From: Clostridium formicaceticum
GTDB taxonomy: Bacteria > Bacillota > Clostridia > Peptostreptococcales > Natronincolaceae
Length of the DNA: 64,000 bases
Direction: 5' to 3'
NCBI RefSeq assembly: GCF_001854185.1
Contig: NZ_CP017603.1
Span: 558,001 to 622,000 of the forward strand
Every line of letters starts with the position of its first letter. The stretch's first letter is position 1. The position numbers and the translations under genes are program-made. The notes under the pieces were generated by a model that was not told the origin of the DNA, did not search any database, and saw nothing but the letters and a program-made list of their open reading frames with translations. Below are positions 43,331 through 52,808 of this stretch, in pieces.

Positions 43331-45229
43331 ATGAATGCTTTAAATGTAAATAAGTCAAACACTGTGTATTTTAGAAGGTATTTTTTTGATGAAGCGTATA
43401 GAACGATTACTCTAACCACGCTATCCGGTATATTCCTTATCATCAGCTGGTTTGGGTGGTTTGAAAATATACTACCCTTTGACGCAGCTTGGGTGAGTAT
43501 TATTATTAGTGGTAGTCCCATACTTCGTTCAGCAGCCATTGGAATAATAAAAGAATTTGATATAAAAGCTGGGTTGCTTGTTAGCATTGCCCTTATAGCT
43601 TCTGTGTCAATAGGAGAGTATTTTGCAGCGGGGGAAATAGCCTTTATTATGATGCTGGGTGAAATACTAGAGGATAGAACTGTTAGAAAGGCCCAGGAGG
43701 GCATTAAAAAACTCATTCACTTAACGCCACAAACCGCCACCATTAGGACAGCATCAGGGGAAATGAAGATACCTGCCAGTGATGTGAAAGTAGGGGATTT
43801 GTTGTTAATAAAACCAGGCGAAGCAATTCCTGTGGACGGCATCATCACCCATGGAATGTCTACAATTAACCAATCTATTCTTACTGGAGAATCTATGCCG
43901 GTTGATAAAACAGTAGGTGATGAAGTTTACATAGGCACACTAAATCAACTAGGCGCTATCGAGGTGGAGGCTACCAAAGTTGGGGAAGATACTTCTTTAT
44001 CCAAGTTAATACGTTTAGTAAAGGATGCGGAAAAGAAAAAGGCACCTGTTGTTAGGATTGCTGACAAAATGGCTAATGTTATTGTTCCTTTAGCTTTGTT
44101 GCTATCTCTACTGACCTATATTTTCACACAGGATATAACAAGAGCAGTTACCATTTTAGTTGTATTTTGTCCCTGTGCTTTAGTTCTAGCTACCCCTACT
44201 GCCATTGTGGCGGGTATTGGTAATGCTGCAAAACGAGGAATCCTTATTAAAAGTGGAGAGGCCTTAGAAAAAATGGGAAAAGTAGATACCATAGCCTTTG
44301 ATAAAACTGGCACAATCACGGTGGGGAAACCAGAAGTTGTAGATATTATTAGCATTTCTGAAAATTATACAGAAGACTTTCTTCTTCGAACAGCATCAGT
44401 TGCTGAAAAGTTTTCTGAGCATCCTCTAGGCAAAGCTATTTATGCGAAAGCCCAAGAAAAACTTTTAGATATTCCTGATCCTGATAGCTTCAGAATTGAA
44501 CTAGGTCAGGGTGTTCTTTCCACTATACAAGGAAAAAAGGTATTGGTGGGTAATCTAAAGCTACTTCAAGAAAATAATATTAAAATTTCGCAGGAATATG
44601 AAAAGAAAATAACTTTTTACGAAAGTCAAGGGAAAACCGTAATGAATATTGCTATCGAAGATATGGCTGTTGGACTCATCACCGTAGCTGATAGAATCAA
44701 AGATCATACATTAAATACCATGAAGCAGTTGAAAAAGATAGGTATCAAAGATCTTTTGTTATTAACAGGAGATAATAAAAATACAGCCCTTTTTATCGCT
44801 GAAAAGGTGGGAATTGATGAAGTTTATTCTCAACAGTTACCAGAAGATAAAGTAAAGGTTATTGAAAAGCAGCTGGAGAATCAAAAAAAGGTTTGTATGA
44901 TTGGAGATGGCATCAACGATGCACCTGCATTGGCCATAGCTAATGTTGGGGTTGCTATGGGTGCATTAGGTACGGATGTAGCAATTGAAACCGCTGATAT
45001 CGCTTTAATGTCAGATGATATCAGTAAGGTCCCAGAACTAATCACTCTATCAAAAAAAGTGTTTAGAAAAATTGTAGTCAATATCTTTTTAGCCATGTTC
45101 ATTAATATCGCAGCGATTATCCTTGCTATGTTAGGGATGATTAATCCCGTAGTTGGTGCCCTAGTACATAATTTAGGTTCCATTGTAGTTGTCATGAACT
45201 CCACAACATTATTAAAACTAAAAGCTTAG
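43331..45229 (+). CDS. Heavy-metal P1B-type ATPase (probable Cu/Zn/Cd exporter)
   Basis: 632 residues with all catalytic motifs: TGES, the CPC metal channel motif in VVFCPCALVLATP, DKTGTITVGKPEV, SEHPLGKA and GDGINDAPALA. There is no N-terminal HMA domain and no CxxC; the protein begins almost directly with membrane segments. The last helices read HNLGSIVVVMNSTTLLK, unlike classic CopA. CsoR control argues for copper but the end motif fits divalent-metal relatives better, so the substrate is open. The start follows AAGGGGG. Confidence 0.9.
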   Translation: MNALNVNKSNTVYFRRYFFDEAYRTITLTTLSGIFLIISWFGWFENILPFDAAWVSIIISGSPILRSAAIGIIKEFDIKAGLLVSIALIASVSIGEYFAAGEIAFIMMLGEILEDRTVRKAQEGIKKLIHLTPQTATIRTASGEMKIPASDVKVGDLLLIKPGEAIPVDGIITHGMSTINQSILTGESMPVDKTVGDEVYIGTLNQLGAIEVEATKVGEDTSLSKLIRLVKDAEKKKAPVVRIADKMANVIVPLALLLSLLTYIFTQDITRAVTILVVFCPCALVLATPTAIVAGIGNAAKRGILIKSGEALEKMGKVDTIAFDKTGTITVGKPEVVDIISISENYTEDFLLRTASVAEKFSEHPLGKAIYAKAQEKLLDIPDPDSFRIELGQGVLSTIQGKKVLVGNLKLLQENNIKISQEYEKKITFYESQGKTVMNIAIEDMAVGLITVADRIKDHTLNTMKQLKKIGIKDLLLLTGDNKNTALFIAEKVGIDEVYSQQLPEDKVKVIEKQLENQKKVCMIGDGINDAPALAIANVGVAMGALGTDVAIETADIALMSDDISKVPELITLSKKVFRKIVVNIFLAMFINIAAIILAMLGMINPVVGALVHNLGSIVVVMNSTTLLKLKA

Positions 45230-45240
45230 TATTTATTTTT

Positions 45241-45297
45241 AAAAAACAATAGTTAAGAAGAAATCATTTTATCATCAGTTTCTTAACTATTGTTTTT
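45241..45297 (+). terminator. Terminator after the P-type ATPase
   Basis: AAAAAACAATAGTTAAGAA pairs with TTCTTAACTATTGTTTTT across about 20 nt, with A and T runs on both sides. Converging nitroreductase transcripts may also stop here. Confidence 0.85.
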
Positions 45298-45324
45298 AGC
45301 ATTTTTTGCTTCTTACATCTTTAT

Positions 45325-45924
45325 CTATTTAAATACCTTCACCCTTTCCTCCAGTGGTTGAATTTCCTTATCTCCTGCAGCAGCAGTTGGTTTCCCAAAA
45401 GGAAGCTGGGCAATGAGTTTCCAATGACTTGGAATATTCCAAGTTTTCCTCACCTCATCATCAATAAGAGGGTTGTAATGCTGCAAGGAAGCGCCAAAAC
45501 CTTCAATTTCTAGAGATGTCCAAACAACATATTGCAACATGCCAGAAGCTTGCTGAGACCAAATAGGGAAATTTTCCTGATAGGCAGGAAATTTTTCTTG
45601 GAGACCTGCTACTATATTTTGGTCTTCAAAAAACAAAACTGATCCATAACCATTACGAAAACTATTGATTTTTTCTTCTGTTTGAGGGTAATTTTCTTCG
45701 GGAACAATTTCTTTCAGAATCTTTTTAGTTATATCCCATAATTGATCATGTGCTTTCCCTAATAACAGTACCACTCTCCCACTTTGAGAATTAAATGCTG
45801 AAGGAGTGTGCTCCACTGCGTGTTGAATTACTTCTAATATTCTTTCATCGGAAACAACTGTTTCTTTATCAATACCATAAATAGAACGTCTATCTTTTAC
45901 TGATGTATAAAAATCTTTACTCAT
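45325..45924 (-). CDS. Nitroreductase family protein (Frm2/YdgI-like)
   Basis: 199 residues. FMN-binding start KDRRSIYGI and HTPSAFNSQSGRVVLL, then SLQHYNPLIDDEVRK and QLPFGKPTAAAGDKE near the end, as in the Frm2/Hbn/YdgI subgroup. These small FMN enzymes reduce nitro or quinone compounds with NAD(P)H. The natural substrate is unknown. It stands alone between two terminators. The ribosome binding site is TTGGAGGG. Confidence 0.86.
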   Translation of the reverse strand: MSKDFYTSVKDRRSIYGIDKETVVSDERILEVIQHAVEHTPSAFNSQSGRVVLLLGKAHDQLWDITKKILKEIVPEENYPQTEEKINSFRNGYGSVLFFEDQNIVAGLQEKFPAYQENFPIWSQQASGMLQYVVWTSLEIEGFGASLQHYNPLIDDEVRKTWNIPSHWKLIAQLPFGKPTAAAGDKEIQPLEERVKVFK

Positions 45925-45995
45925 TTATGTTCCCTCCAAACTTTTTTATTTCTATAACTTTGTTTATTTTTTACCCATTATCAATTCTTTTATTC

Positions 45996-46024
45996 AAAAA
46001 CAGACTGCTGTTTTAGCAGTCTGT
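45996..46024 (-). terminator. Terminator after the dCache chemoreceptor gene
   Basis: ACAGACTGCT and AGCAGTCTGT form a 10-bp stem with a 5-nt loop, followed by TTTTT on the minus strand, about 40 bp past the stop. Confidence 0.82.
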
Positions 46025-46066
46025 ATACATAAGTTATTTCATCTCCTAGTGTAGCTATTTACGCTT

Positions 46067-48049
46067 TTACATCTTAAATCTCTCAATCACTGCCTGTAGA
46101 TTTTGTGCTAAATTTGATAGATTCTCACTGGCACTTGCAATCTCTTCTGTAGAAGCAGTCTGTTCCTCCATAGATGTTGCAGCTTGTTTAGCAGCTGCTG
46201 AATTTTCTTCTGCAATAGCAGAAAGATTTTGTAAGGTGTTCAGTATCTCATTTTTCATCTTTATCATCTCATCGGCTGAAAGGTTTAACTCCTCCATGGC
46301 TTTTTCTGCACCCTTCATTGCCTCATCTATTAACATATATTTGTCTTTACTGCTATTTACGCTATCTGTTTGCTCTTTAGATATACTGACTGCCCTTTCC
46401 ATTGTCTTTACAGCATCTTCAGCATTACCTTGCAACTCGGCAACGATACCATCGATGGTTTTTGTAGAAGCGGCTGATTGTTCTGCTAATTTTCTAATCT
46501 CTTCAGCTACTACTGCAAATCCTCTCCCTGCATCTCCTGCCCTTGCTGCCTCTATAGCAGCATTTAAAGCTAATAAATTCGTTTGCTCTGCTATAGAAGC
46601 AATTACACTGCTGGCTTCTACAATTTTGTTAGAGCTATCGTTGGTTTTTAAGATAACGTCATAAATCTCTTTTGTTGCACTGTTACTTTCTTCTGTTATC
46701 TTTAATAAATTATTAATTTCTTTTAATCCCTTATCAACTGCTTCTGCTACCTTATTGGAAGAATCATTTAAATTTTTCATAGATATCTGATCTTTTTCTA
46801 TAGTCTTCCCTAGTAAAATAGCTTTTGAGGAACCTTCTTCTGTACTTTCCGCTTGATTAGCAACGCTGGTGGCTATTTCTTCTATTGTTTTTGATACTTC
46901 TTCAGCGGCCGCTGCTGACTGTTGCGATGTAGCAGATAGTTCTTCTGAAGCAGCAGCTACCTGTTGGGAGGAATGATTCATTTCCCTAGTAATTTCTCTA
47001 AGACTATCCGTGATGCTTTGCAGTGCTTTTGATAATACCCCAATCTCATCTTTCTTTTGAAGAAGATCCCCCGTTATATCTCCTGTAATATCTAAACTTG
47101 CTATCTTTTCTGAAAGTTGTACCGTTTTAATGATCGGTTTTGTTATGGAATTACCAATGAAATACGCAATCGTTATGCTTACTAGCAAAACAATCACCGT
47201 AAACAATAGAATAGCTTTTTGTAATGAAGGAACTGCAGATAAAACCTCTTCCTCATTGGCAGTAATAACTACGATCCAATCAGTATCTTCGATAGGCGCA
47301 TACCCAGCATATAGACTATTTCCTTCAAGCGTATAGCTGCTGATGCCAGTCTTTTCTTCTAAAATTTTCTCAAAGAGTGCTGCTACAGATTTTTCACTTT
47401 CATCATACTGTGCTTCTTGAATTGGATTATGCTGATCCGATACTCTATCACGCTCCGGATGAGCCACGATTGTCCCCTGGCGATTGATCATATACGCATA
47501 GCCACCATTACCATAACCAGTGTCTTCTATAATATTACTTAAAGCAATTCCCTCTCTATAACCTACTAAAACGCCTACTACTTGACCTTTCTCCTCAATA
47601 GGGGCAGCATACATTAAAATAGGTCTATTTTCAATAACCAACAAGTCCGATACATTTACCTCTCCCTTTAGAGCTCTTTTTATATAGTCTGTATTTCCTA
47701 ACTGACTTGTTGTACCATCTAAATGATAAGTTGTGCCATCAGGGTGGACAACAGCAAGATCAAAAAAATTTGTTCTTTCCACTTGCCTTTTCAACACAGA
47801 CTGTTGTTCCTCCCAGTTCATGCTTTGGATGTCTGTCCTTGCTGCTATCATTTCCAAGGTGCTTTTTTGAATTTCGACACGACTCTCCGCTAGTCTCGAA
47901 GCTTCAAATGCTAGGGAAGCCAAACTTTTTTCAGCTTCTTCAGCAAGAAATTTGCTGGCTCTTTGTATGGAAATCCCCCCCAAAGCAATAGATGATAATA
48001 AAATTAAGGTAGAAAAATAAAGAATCAGTTTTGTTTTAATACTTTTCAT
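46067..48049 (-). CDS. Methyl-accepting chemotaxis protein with dCache sensor
   Basis: 660 residues. Membrane segments at about 8-28 and 280-302 enclose a dCache_1 sensor ([32 protein letters not shown]). HAMP follows (about 303-355), then the signalling domain with [23 protein letters not shown] and [22 protein letters not shown] site precedes the ATG. The leader contains a c-di-GMP-I riboswitch with terminator, so expression should depend on c-di-GMP. dCache domains often bind amino acids or organic acids. Confidence 0.92.
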   Translation of the reverse strand: MKSIKTKLILYFSTLILLSSIALGGISIQRASKFLAEEAEKSLASLAFEASRLAESRVEIQKSTLEMIAARTDIQSMNWEEQQSVLKRQVERTNFFDLAVVHPDGTTYHLDGTTSQLGNTDYIKRALKGEVNVSDLLVIENRPILMYAAPIEEKGQVVGVLVGYREGIALSNIIEDTGYGNGGYAYMINRQGTIVAHPERDRVSDQHNPIQEAQYDESEKSVAALFEKILEEKTGISSYTLEGNSLYAGYAPIEDTDWIVVITANEEEVLSAVPSLQKAILLFTVIVLLVSITIAYFIGNSITKPIIKTVQLSEKIASLDITGDITGDLLQKKDEIGVLSKALQSITDSLREITREMNHSSQQVAAASEELSATSQQSAAAAEEVSKTIEEIATSVANQAESTEEGSSKAILLGKTIEKDQISMKNLNDSSNKVAEAVDKGLKEINNLLKITEESNSATKEIYDVILKTNDSSNKIVEASSVIASIAEQTNLLALNAAIEAARAGDAGRGFAVVAEEIRKLAEQSAASTKTIDGIVAELQGNAEDAVKTMERAVSISKEQTDSVNSSKDKYMLIDEAMKGAEKAMEELNLSADEMIKMKNEILNTLQNLSAIAEENSAAAKQAATSMEEQTASTEEIASASENLSNLAQNLQAVIERFKM

Positions 48050-48087
48050 TTTAATGCCTCCATTTTAGTTATTTTGGTTGAATCTAA

Positions 48088-48127
48088 CAAAAACCCTTCT
48101 ATCTTTAACTTATCTAGATAAAAGGGT
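48088..48127 (-). terminator. Riboswitch expression-platform terminator
   Basis: On the minus strand ACCCTTTTATCT pairs with AGATAGAAGGGT, followed by TTTTTG. It lies between the c-di-GMP aptamer and the chemoreceptor start, about 39 bp before the ATG. It is the likely switch between termination and read-through. Confidence 0.8.
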
Positions 48128-48143
48128 GTACAACAATAATTTT

Positions 48144-48226
48144 ATGCAACCGGCTGCCATGTTACTTTCAGAACTTAGGCCCTTGGCTTTGCGTCCTTAC
48201 CTTTCAATAAGTTTGCCCTTTTCATA
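48144..48226 (-). ncRNA. Cyclic di-GMP-I (GEMM-I) riboswitch
   Basis: On the minus strand the conserved core is present in order: AGGGCAAAC, GAAAGG, GGACGCAAAGCC, AGGGCCTAAG, then ATGGCAGCCGGTTGCAT. These are the GEMM-I landmarks, including the GAAA tetraloop and its receptor-side purines. A terminator follows before the chemoreceptor start. The remaining gap (48227-48635) is AT-rich, with a TATAAT at 48569-48574 that may serve the small plus-strand gene. Confidence 0.88.
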
Positions 48227-48635
48227 TATTAACTACTATAGCTGATAGCAGATTACTTTTTCCATTTTTTTGTCTAGTTGTTCTTTCCCTACCCCTTTAA
48301 TTTTCATCACTTTACCTTGTTTTCACTTAAACTTGGTTACATTTGCATACGACCGTTTTTCTATTTAAGTTGTCTATAGTTTCATTATACTGTTTTTTTT
48401 GTACATTTCTTAAATGTTCGACAAACTGCTGAAATATTCGACGAAATCACTTAAAATATCTCATAAGCCTGTCGAAATTTGTTTGCAATTTATATTACTC
48501 AAATGTTTAAAAAAGTTCTCCTTTTTTAATTTTGTTTTTAATTCACTATGCTTTTATCCACTATATGGTATAATAAAATATAAACATCTAGTGCAACCCT
48601 AATTCTCAAAATCTAAATTAAGGAGAGGATATAAA

Positions 48636-48923
48636 ATGGTTTCTTTAATTGCCAAAATTACTGCCTTACCAGGGAAAGAAGCTCAACTAGTTGAAGCAAT
48701 CACGCATTTAACAAAAATCACGCGGGAGGAAGCAGGCTGTATCACCTATATTCCTCATGTTTCCGTAGAAAACGCCGCAGAAATTATTATTTTTGAACAA
48801 TATGTAGATCAAGCTGCTCTAGATTATCACGCTGAAAGTCCTCATTTTAAAGCTGTCTTTGCAGAAAAATCTGATGAACTTCTAAGCAAACCTATTGAAG
48901 TTACAATGTTAAAGCAATTTTAA
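48636..48923 (+). CDS. Antibiotic biosynthesis monooxygenase (ABM/YgiN-like) domain protein
   Basis: 95 residues, a single ferredoxin-like ABM domain: SLIAKITALPGKEAQLVEAI, EEAGCITYIPHVS, FEQYVDQAALDYHAESPHFKAV. The start follows TAAGGAGAGG. Members are quinol monooxygenase-like or act in detoxification without cofactor; in an anaerobe the role is unclear. It is alone on the plus strand and ends at a good terminator. Confidence 0.87.
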   Translation: MVSLIAKITALPGKEAQLVEAITHLTKITREEAGCITYIPHVSVENAAEIIIFEQYVDQAALDYHAESPHFKAVFAEKSDELLSKPIEVTMLKQF

Positions 48924-48975
48924 TCACATCTTTATATAAATAATTAATTAATTTCTTAATTTAAAATTTATAAGT

Positions 48976-49012
48976 AATAAAGACACCAAACTTTGGGTGT
49001 CTTTATTTTTAC
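48976..49012 (+). terminator. Terminator after the ABM gene
   Basis: AATAAAGACACC pairs with GGTGTCTTTATT around an 8-nt loop and is followed by TTT, about 55 bp after the stop. Confidence 0.87.
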
Positions 49013-49101
49013 TTTTTGACATCTAGCCATCTAAATTATGATAATTTCAACTATATTAAGATTTAAATTAGCTGGTTTTGAATACTATAATGTTATAATA
49101 A

Positions 49102-49148
49102 AATAAAAGACTCATTATTTTTGTATAGCCGAAATAAATGAGTCTTTT
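49102..49148 (-). terminator. Terminator after the nucleoside transporter operon
   Basis: AAAAGACTCATT... (49105-49120) pairs with ...AATGAGTCTTTT (49132-49148) with one bulge, then a TTTATTTTATT run on the minus strand. It follows the truncated riboswitch at 49149-49211 and may once have been its expression platform. Confidence 0.82.
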
Positions 49149-49211
49149 GCCATGCAACCAGGTAGTATTTTACTGTAAATTAGGTTCTTTAGCTTTGCGA
49201 TCTTACCTTTC
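49149..49211 (-). ncRNA. Truncated c-di-GMP-I riboswitch overlapping the nupQ end
   Basis: On the minus strand GAAAGGTAAGATCGCAAAGC, AAAGAACCTAA and TACCTGGTTGCATGG line up with the intact riboswitch at 48144-48226. The conserved 5' GGGCAAAC part is missing: that space encodes the last residues of the permease, whose TAA stop lies inside the riboswitch-like sequence. No minus-strand gene follows closely. Probably a relic, though an unusual functional 3' UTR cannot be ruled out. Confidence 0.6.
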
Positions 49212-50156
49212 TTCTCTAAAATAATTTTCACCACAAGCAGCAGGCTGCGCATGTTTTTTGGATTTTTGCATAGAAGTAATAATCAATATAAGAACAGTAA
49301 TCAAAAATGGAAGCATCACATAAAAAGCATTTGGCAGATGAATCATACTTTTTTTGATGTAAAATTGAAGAATGCTAAAGCCGCCAAATATCAGAGAACC
49401 TAAAATAGCCTTCACTGGACTCCAGCTTGCAAATATAACTAGTGCTACAGCAATCCAACCTTGTCCATTGACAGAATTATTATTCCAAACACCGCCACCG
49501 TTGATTAAAGACAGATAAGCACCGCCTAATCCACAGATACCACCGCCTATTAGAAGATGTACATATTTTACTAAGGTGACATTAATCCCTGCTGCGTCTG
49601 CGGTAGCCGGATTCTCGCCCACCGCCCGCATATTTAGGCCTGCCTTCGTATGCTTAATATAAATACCGGATACAATAGCGATAATCACAGAAAGGTATAC
49701 TAGAGGATTGTGAGAAAACAATAGCTTTCCTATGACAGGAACCTCCCCTAAGACAGGTATGGTTTTTTCACTCAAGGCTGCTACAAACCTAGTAGATAGC
49801 TTTGGAGAACCATCCACAGACTTAGCAATCATAATTTCTCCAAAGAACCTGGCAAAGCCTGATCCAAAAATCGTTAAGGTAAGTCCTGTTACATTTTGAT
49901 TTGCCATCATCGTCACTGTAAGGAAAGCATAGATTAACGCTCCGAACATTCCTGCTAATACAGCAGCTAGCAAAGCAAGTATTACATTATCGGTATGATA
50001 TCCAACAAAAAAACCACTAAAGGCCCCCATAAACATCATACCTTCAACCCCCAGGTTGAGATGTCCCACTTTTTCGTTCATGATCTCCCCTGTTGTTCCA
50101 AAAAGAAGAGGCACTCCCGCTTTAACTGCAGCAAACAAAAAATTAACCAGCATCAT
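49203..50156 (-). CDS. Nucleoside ABC transporter permease (NupQ/YufQ-like)
   Basis: 317 residues, BPD_transp_2 family with about nine membrane segments. Landmarks are GTTGEIMNEKVGHLNLGVEGMM at the start, NQNVTGLTLTIFGSG, AVGENPATADAAGIN and GQGWIAVALVIFASW. It starts at the end of nupP with a 4-bp overlap. It forms the channel with NupP. The C-terminal tail (ENYFREER) is encoded where a c-di-GMP riboswitch relic begins, so the end may have been changed by recombination. Confidence 0.9.
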   Translation of the reverse strand: MMLVNFLFAAVKAGVPLLFGTTGEIMNEKVGHLNLGVEGMMFMGAFSGFFVGYHTDNVILALLAAVLAGMFGALIYAFLTVTMMANQNVTGLTLTIFGSGFARFFGEIMIAKSVDGSPKLSTRFVAALSEKTIPVLGEVPVIGKLLFSHNPLVYLSVIIAIVSGIYIKHTKAGLNMRAVGENPATADAAGINVTLVKYVHLLIGGGICGLGGAYLSLINGGGVWNNNSVNGQGWIAVALVIFASWSPVKAILGSLIFGGFSILQFYIKKSMIHLPNAFYVMLPFLITVLILIITSMQKSKKHAQPAACGENYFREER

Positions 50157-51262
50157 GAAGTCTGTCCCCCTTTTAATCTTTTACGGAAAATAAATTGATA
50201 TTTTCGGAAGAAATCAAACCCAAGAATAAAAAACAAAATAATCCCTTGCAGAATAGCAGATACTGCAGCTGATAAACCAAATGCGCTCTGCATAACACTA
50301 CATCCTTTTTCTAAAATACTAAATAATATGGTTACAACTAAAATTAAGATTGGATTCAAATAGGACAACCAGGCTACAATAATAGCGGTAAAGCCCACAC
50401 CCCCTGCTATTCCTTCGCTTAGTGTGTAAGCAGCACCTGTTGCCTGTGCCATGCCTGCTATCCCACAAATACCTCCACTTAAAAACATTGTGCGCATGAT
50501 TACCTTCTTAACGTTGATTCCCGCATACTTTGCTGTATTCTGACTTTCTCCAACAACACTAATTTCATAGCCATGCTTTGAGAATTTTAGGTAAATAAAA
50601 ATAAAAACAACAAATATTAATCCTATCACCCATCCCGCATGAACACCAAATACTCTATCGAGTCTTGCATTAGCATGAAAGGATGCAATTTTAGGAAAAC
50701 CTCCAGCATTTGGATCAAGCCATGGTCCTTCTGTCAAATATTTAATCATATATAAAGCGATATAGTTAAGCATCAGCGTAAACAAAGTTTCGTTGGTTCC
50801 AAACTTTGTTTTAAAAAAGGCTGGAATCAATGCCCATAATCCGCCTCCTACCATGCCTGCAACCAGCATGACAGCAATTAATATACCATGAGGCCAGTCG
50901 CTGTGAAACAACGCAAAATAGGTGGCAAAGATTCCCCCCATAATGATTTGTCCCTCTGCACCAATATTCCAAAACTTCATTTTAAATGCCAGTGTAATCC
51001 CAAGTGAGCTAATCAAAAGAGGGATGGCAATTCTTACAGTCCCTTGAATTGCTATTTTACTTCGAAACGCTCCGTCTATAATCGTTATATAAGCTTTTAT
51101 TGGGTTTAAGCCCAACAAAAACAAAAACAACCCTCCTGTAATAATTGCTGCAATAAATGCTAGTATGTACAACAGAGCAACCTGCTTTCCTTGTAATTCC
51201 TCTCTTTTTGCAATCCTAATCAACGGTTCACGGCGAGGTAGCTTATCCGCAGTATTGCTCAT
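50153..51262 (-). CDS. Nucleoside ABC transporter permease (NupP/YufP-like)
   Basis: 369 residues, BPD_transp_2 family. A charged N-terminus, then about nine membrane segments. Landmarks are MKFWNIGAEGQIIMGGIFATY, GTNETLFTLMLNYIALY, VVGESQNTAKYAGIN, GIAGGVGFTAIIVAWLSYLNP. Its start overlaps the ATPase gene end by 20 bp and uses AAGGAGG. Part of the BMP-type importer for purine nucleosides. Confidence 0.9.
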   Translation of the reverse strand: MSNTADKLPRREPLIRIAKREELQGKQVALLYILAFIAAIITGGLFLFLLGLNPIKAYITIIDGAFRSKIAIQGTVRIAIPLLISSLGITLAFKMKFWNIGAEGQIIMGGIFATYFALFHSDWPHGILIAVMLVAGMVGGGLWALIPAFFKTKFGTNETLFTLMLNYIALYMIKYLTEGPWLDPNAGGFPKIASFHANARLDRVFGVHAGWVIGLIFVVFIFIYLKFSKHGYEISVVGESQNTAKYAGINVKKVIMRTMFLSGGICGIAGMAQATGAAYTLSEGIAGGVGFTAIIVAWLSYLNPILILVVTILFSILEKGCSVMQSAFGLSAAVSAILQGIILFFILGFDFFRKYQFIFRKRLKGGQTS

Positions 51263-52787
51263 ACTTTATTTCCTCCTTATCCAAAACTGCATCCGCCATC
51301 ATTAAACCAATCTGTTCTTTTGTGGCTGATTTTGCATCTACGATTCCTGTTATCCTTCCATGGCACAAGACCATAATCCTATCGCACAGCTCCAACATTA
51401 CATCCAAGTCTTCTCCGATAAATAATATACCAACACCTTTTTGCTTCTGTTCATTCAAAGCATCATATATGGCATAGGAAGAATTAATATCAAGGCCTCT
51501 GACAGCATAGGCAGTAATTAACACATTAGGGTCAGACTCAATCTCTCTACCAAGCAATACCTTTTGTACATTCCCCCCCGACAATCGTCTTACGGGAGTC
51601 TCTATACTGGGGGTTACAATTTGCATCTGTTCTACCAGCCTTTTTGCCAATTCTCTTGCGGACTTTTTGCTGATAAAAGGTCCCCTTCTACTATTTTGAT
51701 AGTTTTTTAGAAGCATATTGTCTATCATACCCATAGAAGCTACAAGCCCCATACCAAGACGATCCTCAGGAATAAAACTCATGCTGATCCCCAGCTTTAT
51801 AATATCGTGTGGACTCATGCCCACAATGTTTTCATTACGATAAAGAACTGCCCCTTTTTTTACAGGGATTAATCCTGCCAGTGCTTCACATAACTCCTTC
51901 TGACCACTTCCTGCAACCCCTGCTACACCAAGAATTTCTCCCTTATTTAGCTGAAAACTGATATCTTTAAGCGCCTCGATATTTTCCTGATTTTCCACCG
52001 TCAAGTGGTGAATCTCCAATAAATTTTCTTGAAAATTATTTTTAGGACGTTCAATGGATAACTCAACTGCACGTCCAACCATCAGTTCCGTCAATTCCTT
52101 CGCATTGGTCTCTTTTGTATTAACAGTAGCAACACTCTCTCCCTTTCTAAGAATAGTTACTCTATCACTGATTTCTAAAACCTCATTTAGTTTGTGGGTA
52201 ATGATAATCACTGCACAACCATTATCCCGCATACGTCGTAAAATATCAAAAAGACCAGTGATTTCCTGTGGTGTTAAAACAGCAGTAGGTTCGTCTAAAA
52301 TTAAAATATCTGCATTGCGATATAAGACCTTCAAAATTTCTACTGTTTGTTTTTCACTAACCGACATATTATAGATATGTTTTCGGGGATCTATTTCCAG
52401 TCCAAAGGCTTCACTGATTTCCCCAATCTTTTGAAATCGTGATTTTGATAACCACACCCTTTTTTCTTTTGATCCTAGGATAATATTATCCGCTGCTGTT
52501 AAGATATCGACCAATTTAAAGTGCTGATGAATCATTCCTATTCCTAGTTTTGCAGAATCTTCTGGTGAATTGATTATCACCTCTTGCCCCTTCACAAAAA
52601 TAGAACCGCTGTCAGGACGATAAATACCTGACAGCATGTTCATAATCGTTGTTTTTCCAGAACCATTTTCGCCAAGCAGGGCAAGAATTTCACCCTGCTT
52701 GACAGATATATTTACTTTATTATTTGCTATTACCGTTCCAAAGGTTTTTGTGATTTCTTTTAGTTCAATCGCTGTCTTCTTGTTCAC
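51243..52787 (-). CDS. Nucleoside ABC transporter ATP-binding protein (NupO/YufO-like)
   Basis: 514 residues with two ATPase halves. The first has GENGSGKTT, the signature region NMSVSEKQTVEIL and ILDEPTAVLTPQE. The second has AGSGQKEL in place of a full Walker A and LSGGNVQKVLLGRE as signature. This asymmetry is normal for RbsA/NupO-type proteins. A GTG start follows GGCAGGTGG. It powers import through NupP and NupQ. Confidence 0.92.
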   Translation of the reverse strand: MNKKTAIELKEITKTFGTVIANNKVNISVKQGEILALLGENGSGKTTIMNMLSGIYRPDSGSIFVKGQEVIINSPEDSAKLGIGMIHQHFKLVDILTAADNIILGSKEKRVWLSKSRFQKIGEISEAFGLEIDPRKHIYNMSVSEKQTVEILKVLYRNADILILDEPTAVLTPQEITGLFDILRRMRDNGCAVIIITHKLNEVLEISDRVTILRKGESVATVNTKETNAKELTELMVGRAVELSIERPKNNFQENLLEIHHLTVENQENIEALKDISFQLNKGEILGVAGVAGSGQKELCEALAGLIPVKKGAVLYRNENIVGMSPHDIIKLGISMSFIPEDRLGMGLVASMGMIDNMLLKNYQNSRRGPFISKKSARELAKRLVEQMQIVTPSIETPVRRLSGGNVQKVLLGREIESDPNVLITAYAVRGLDINSSYAIYDALNEQKQKGVGILFIGEDLDVMLELCDRIMVLCHGRITGIVDAKSATKEQIGLMMADAVLDKEEIKYEQYCG

Positions 52788-52808
52788 GCTGCCACCTGCC
52801 CAGTTATC

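Noticed and set aside
48414-48602. 62-codon plus-strand frame upstream of the ABM gene
   Set aside because: AT-rich low-complexity sequence with no good ribosome binding site; it covers promoter-like DNA including a TATAAT.
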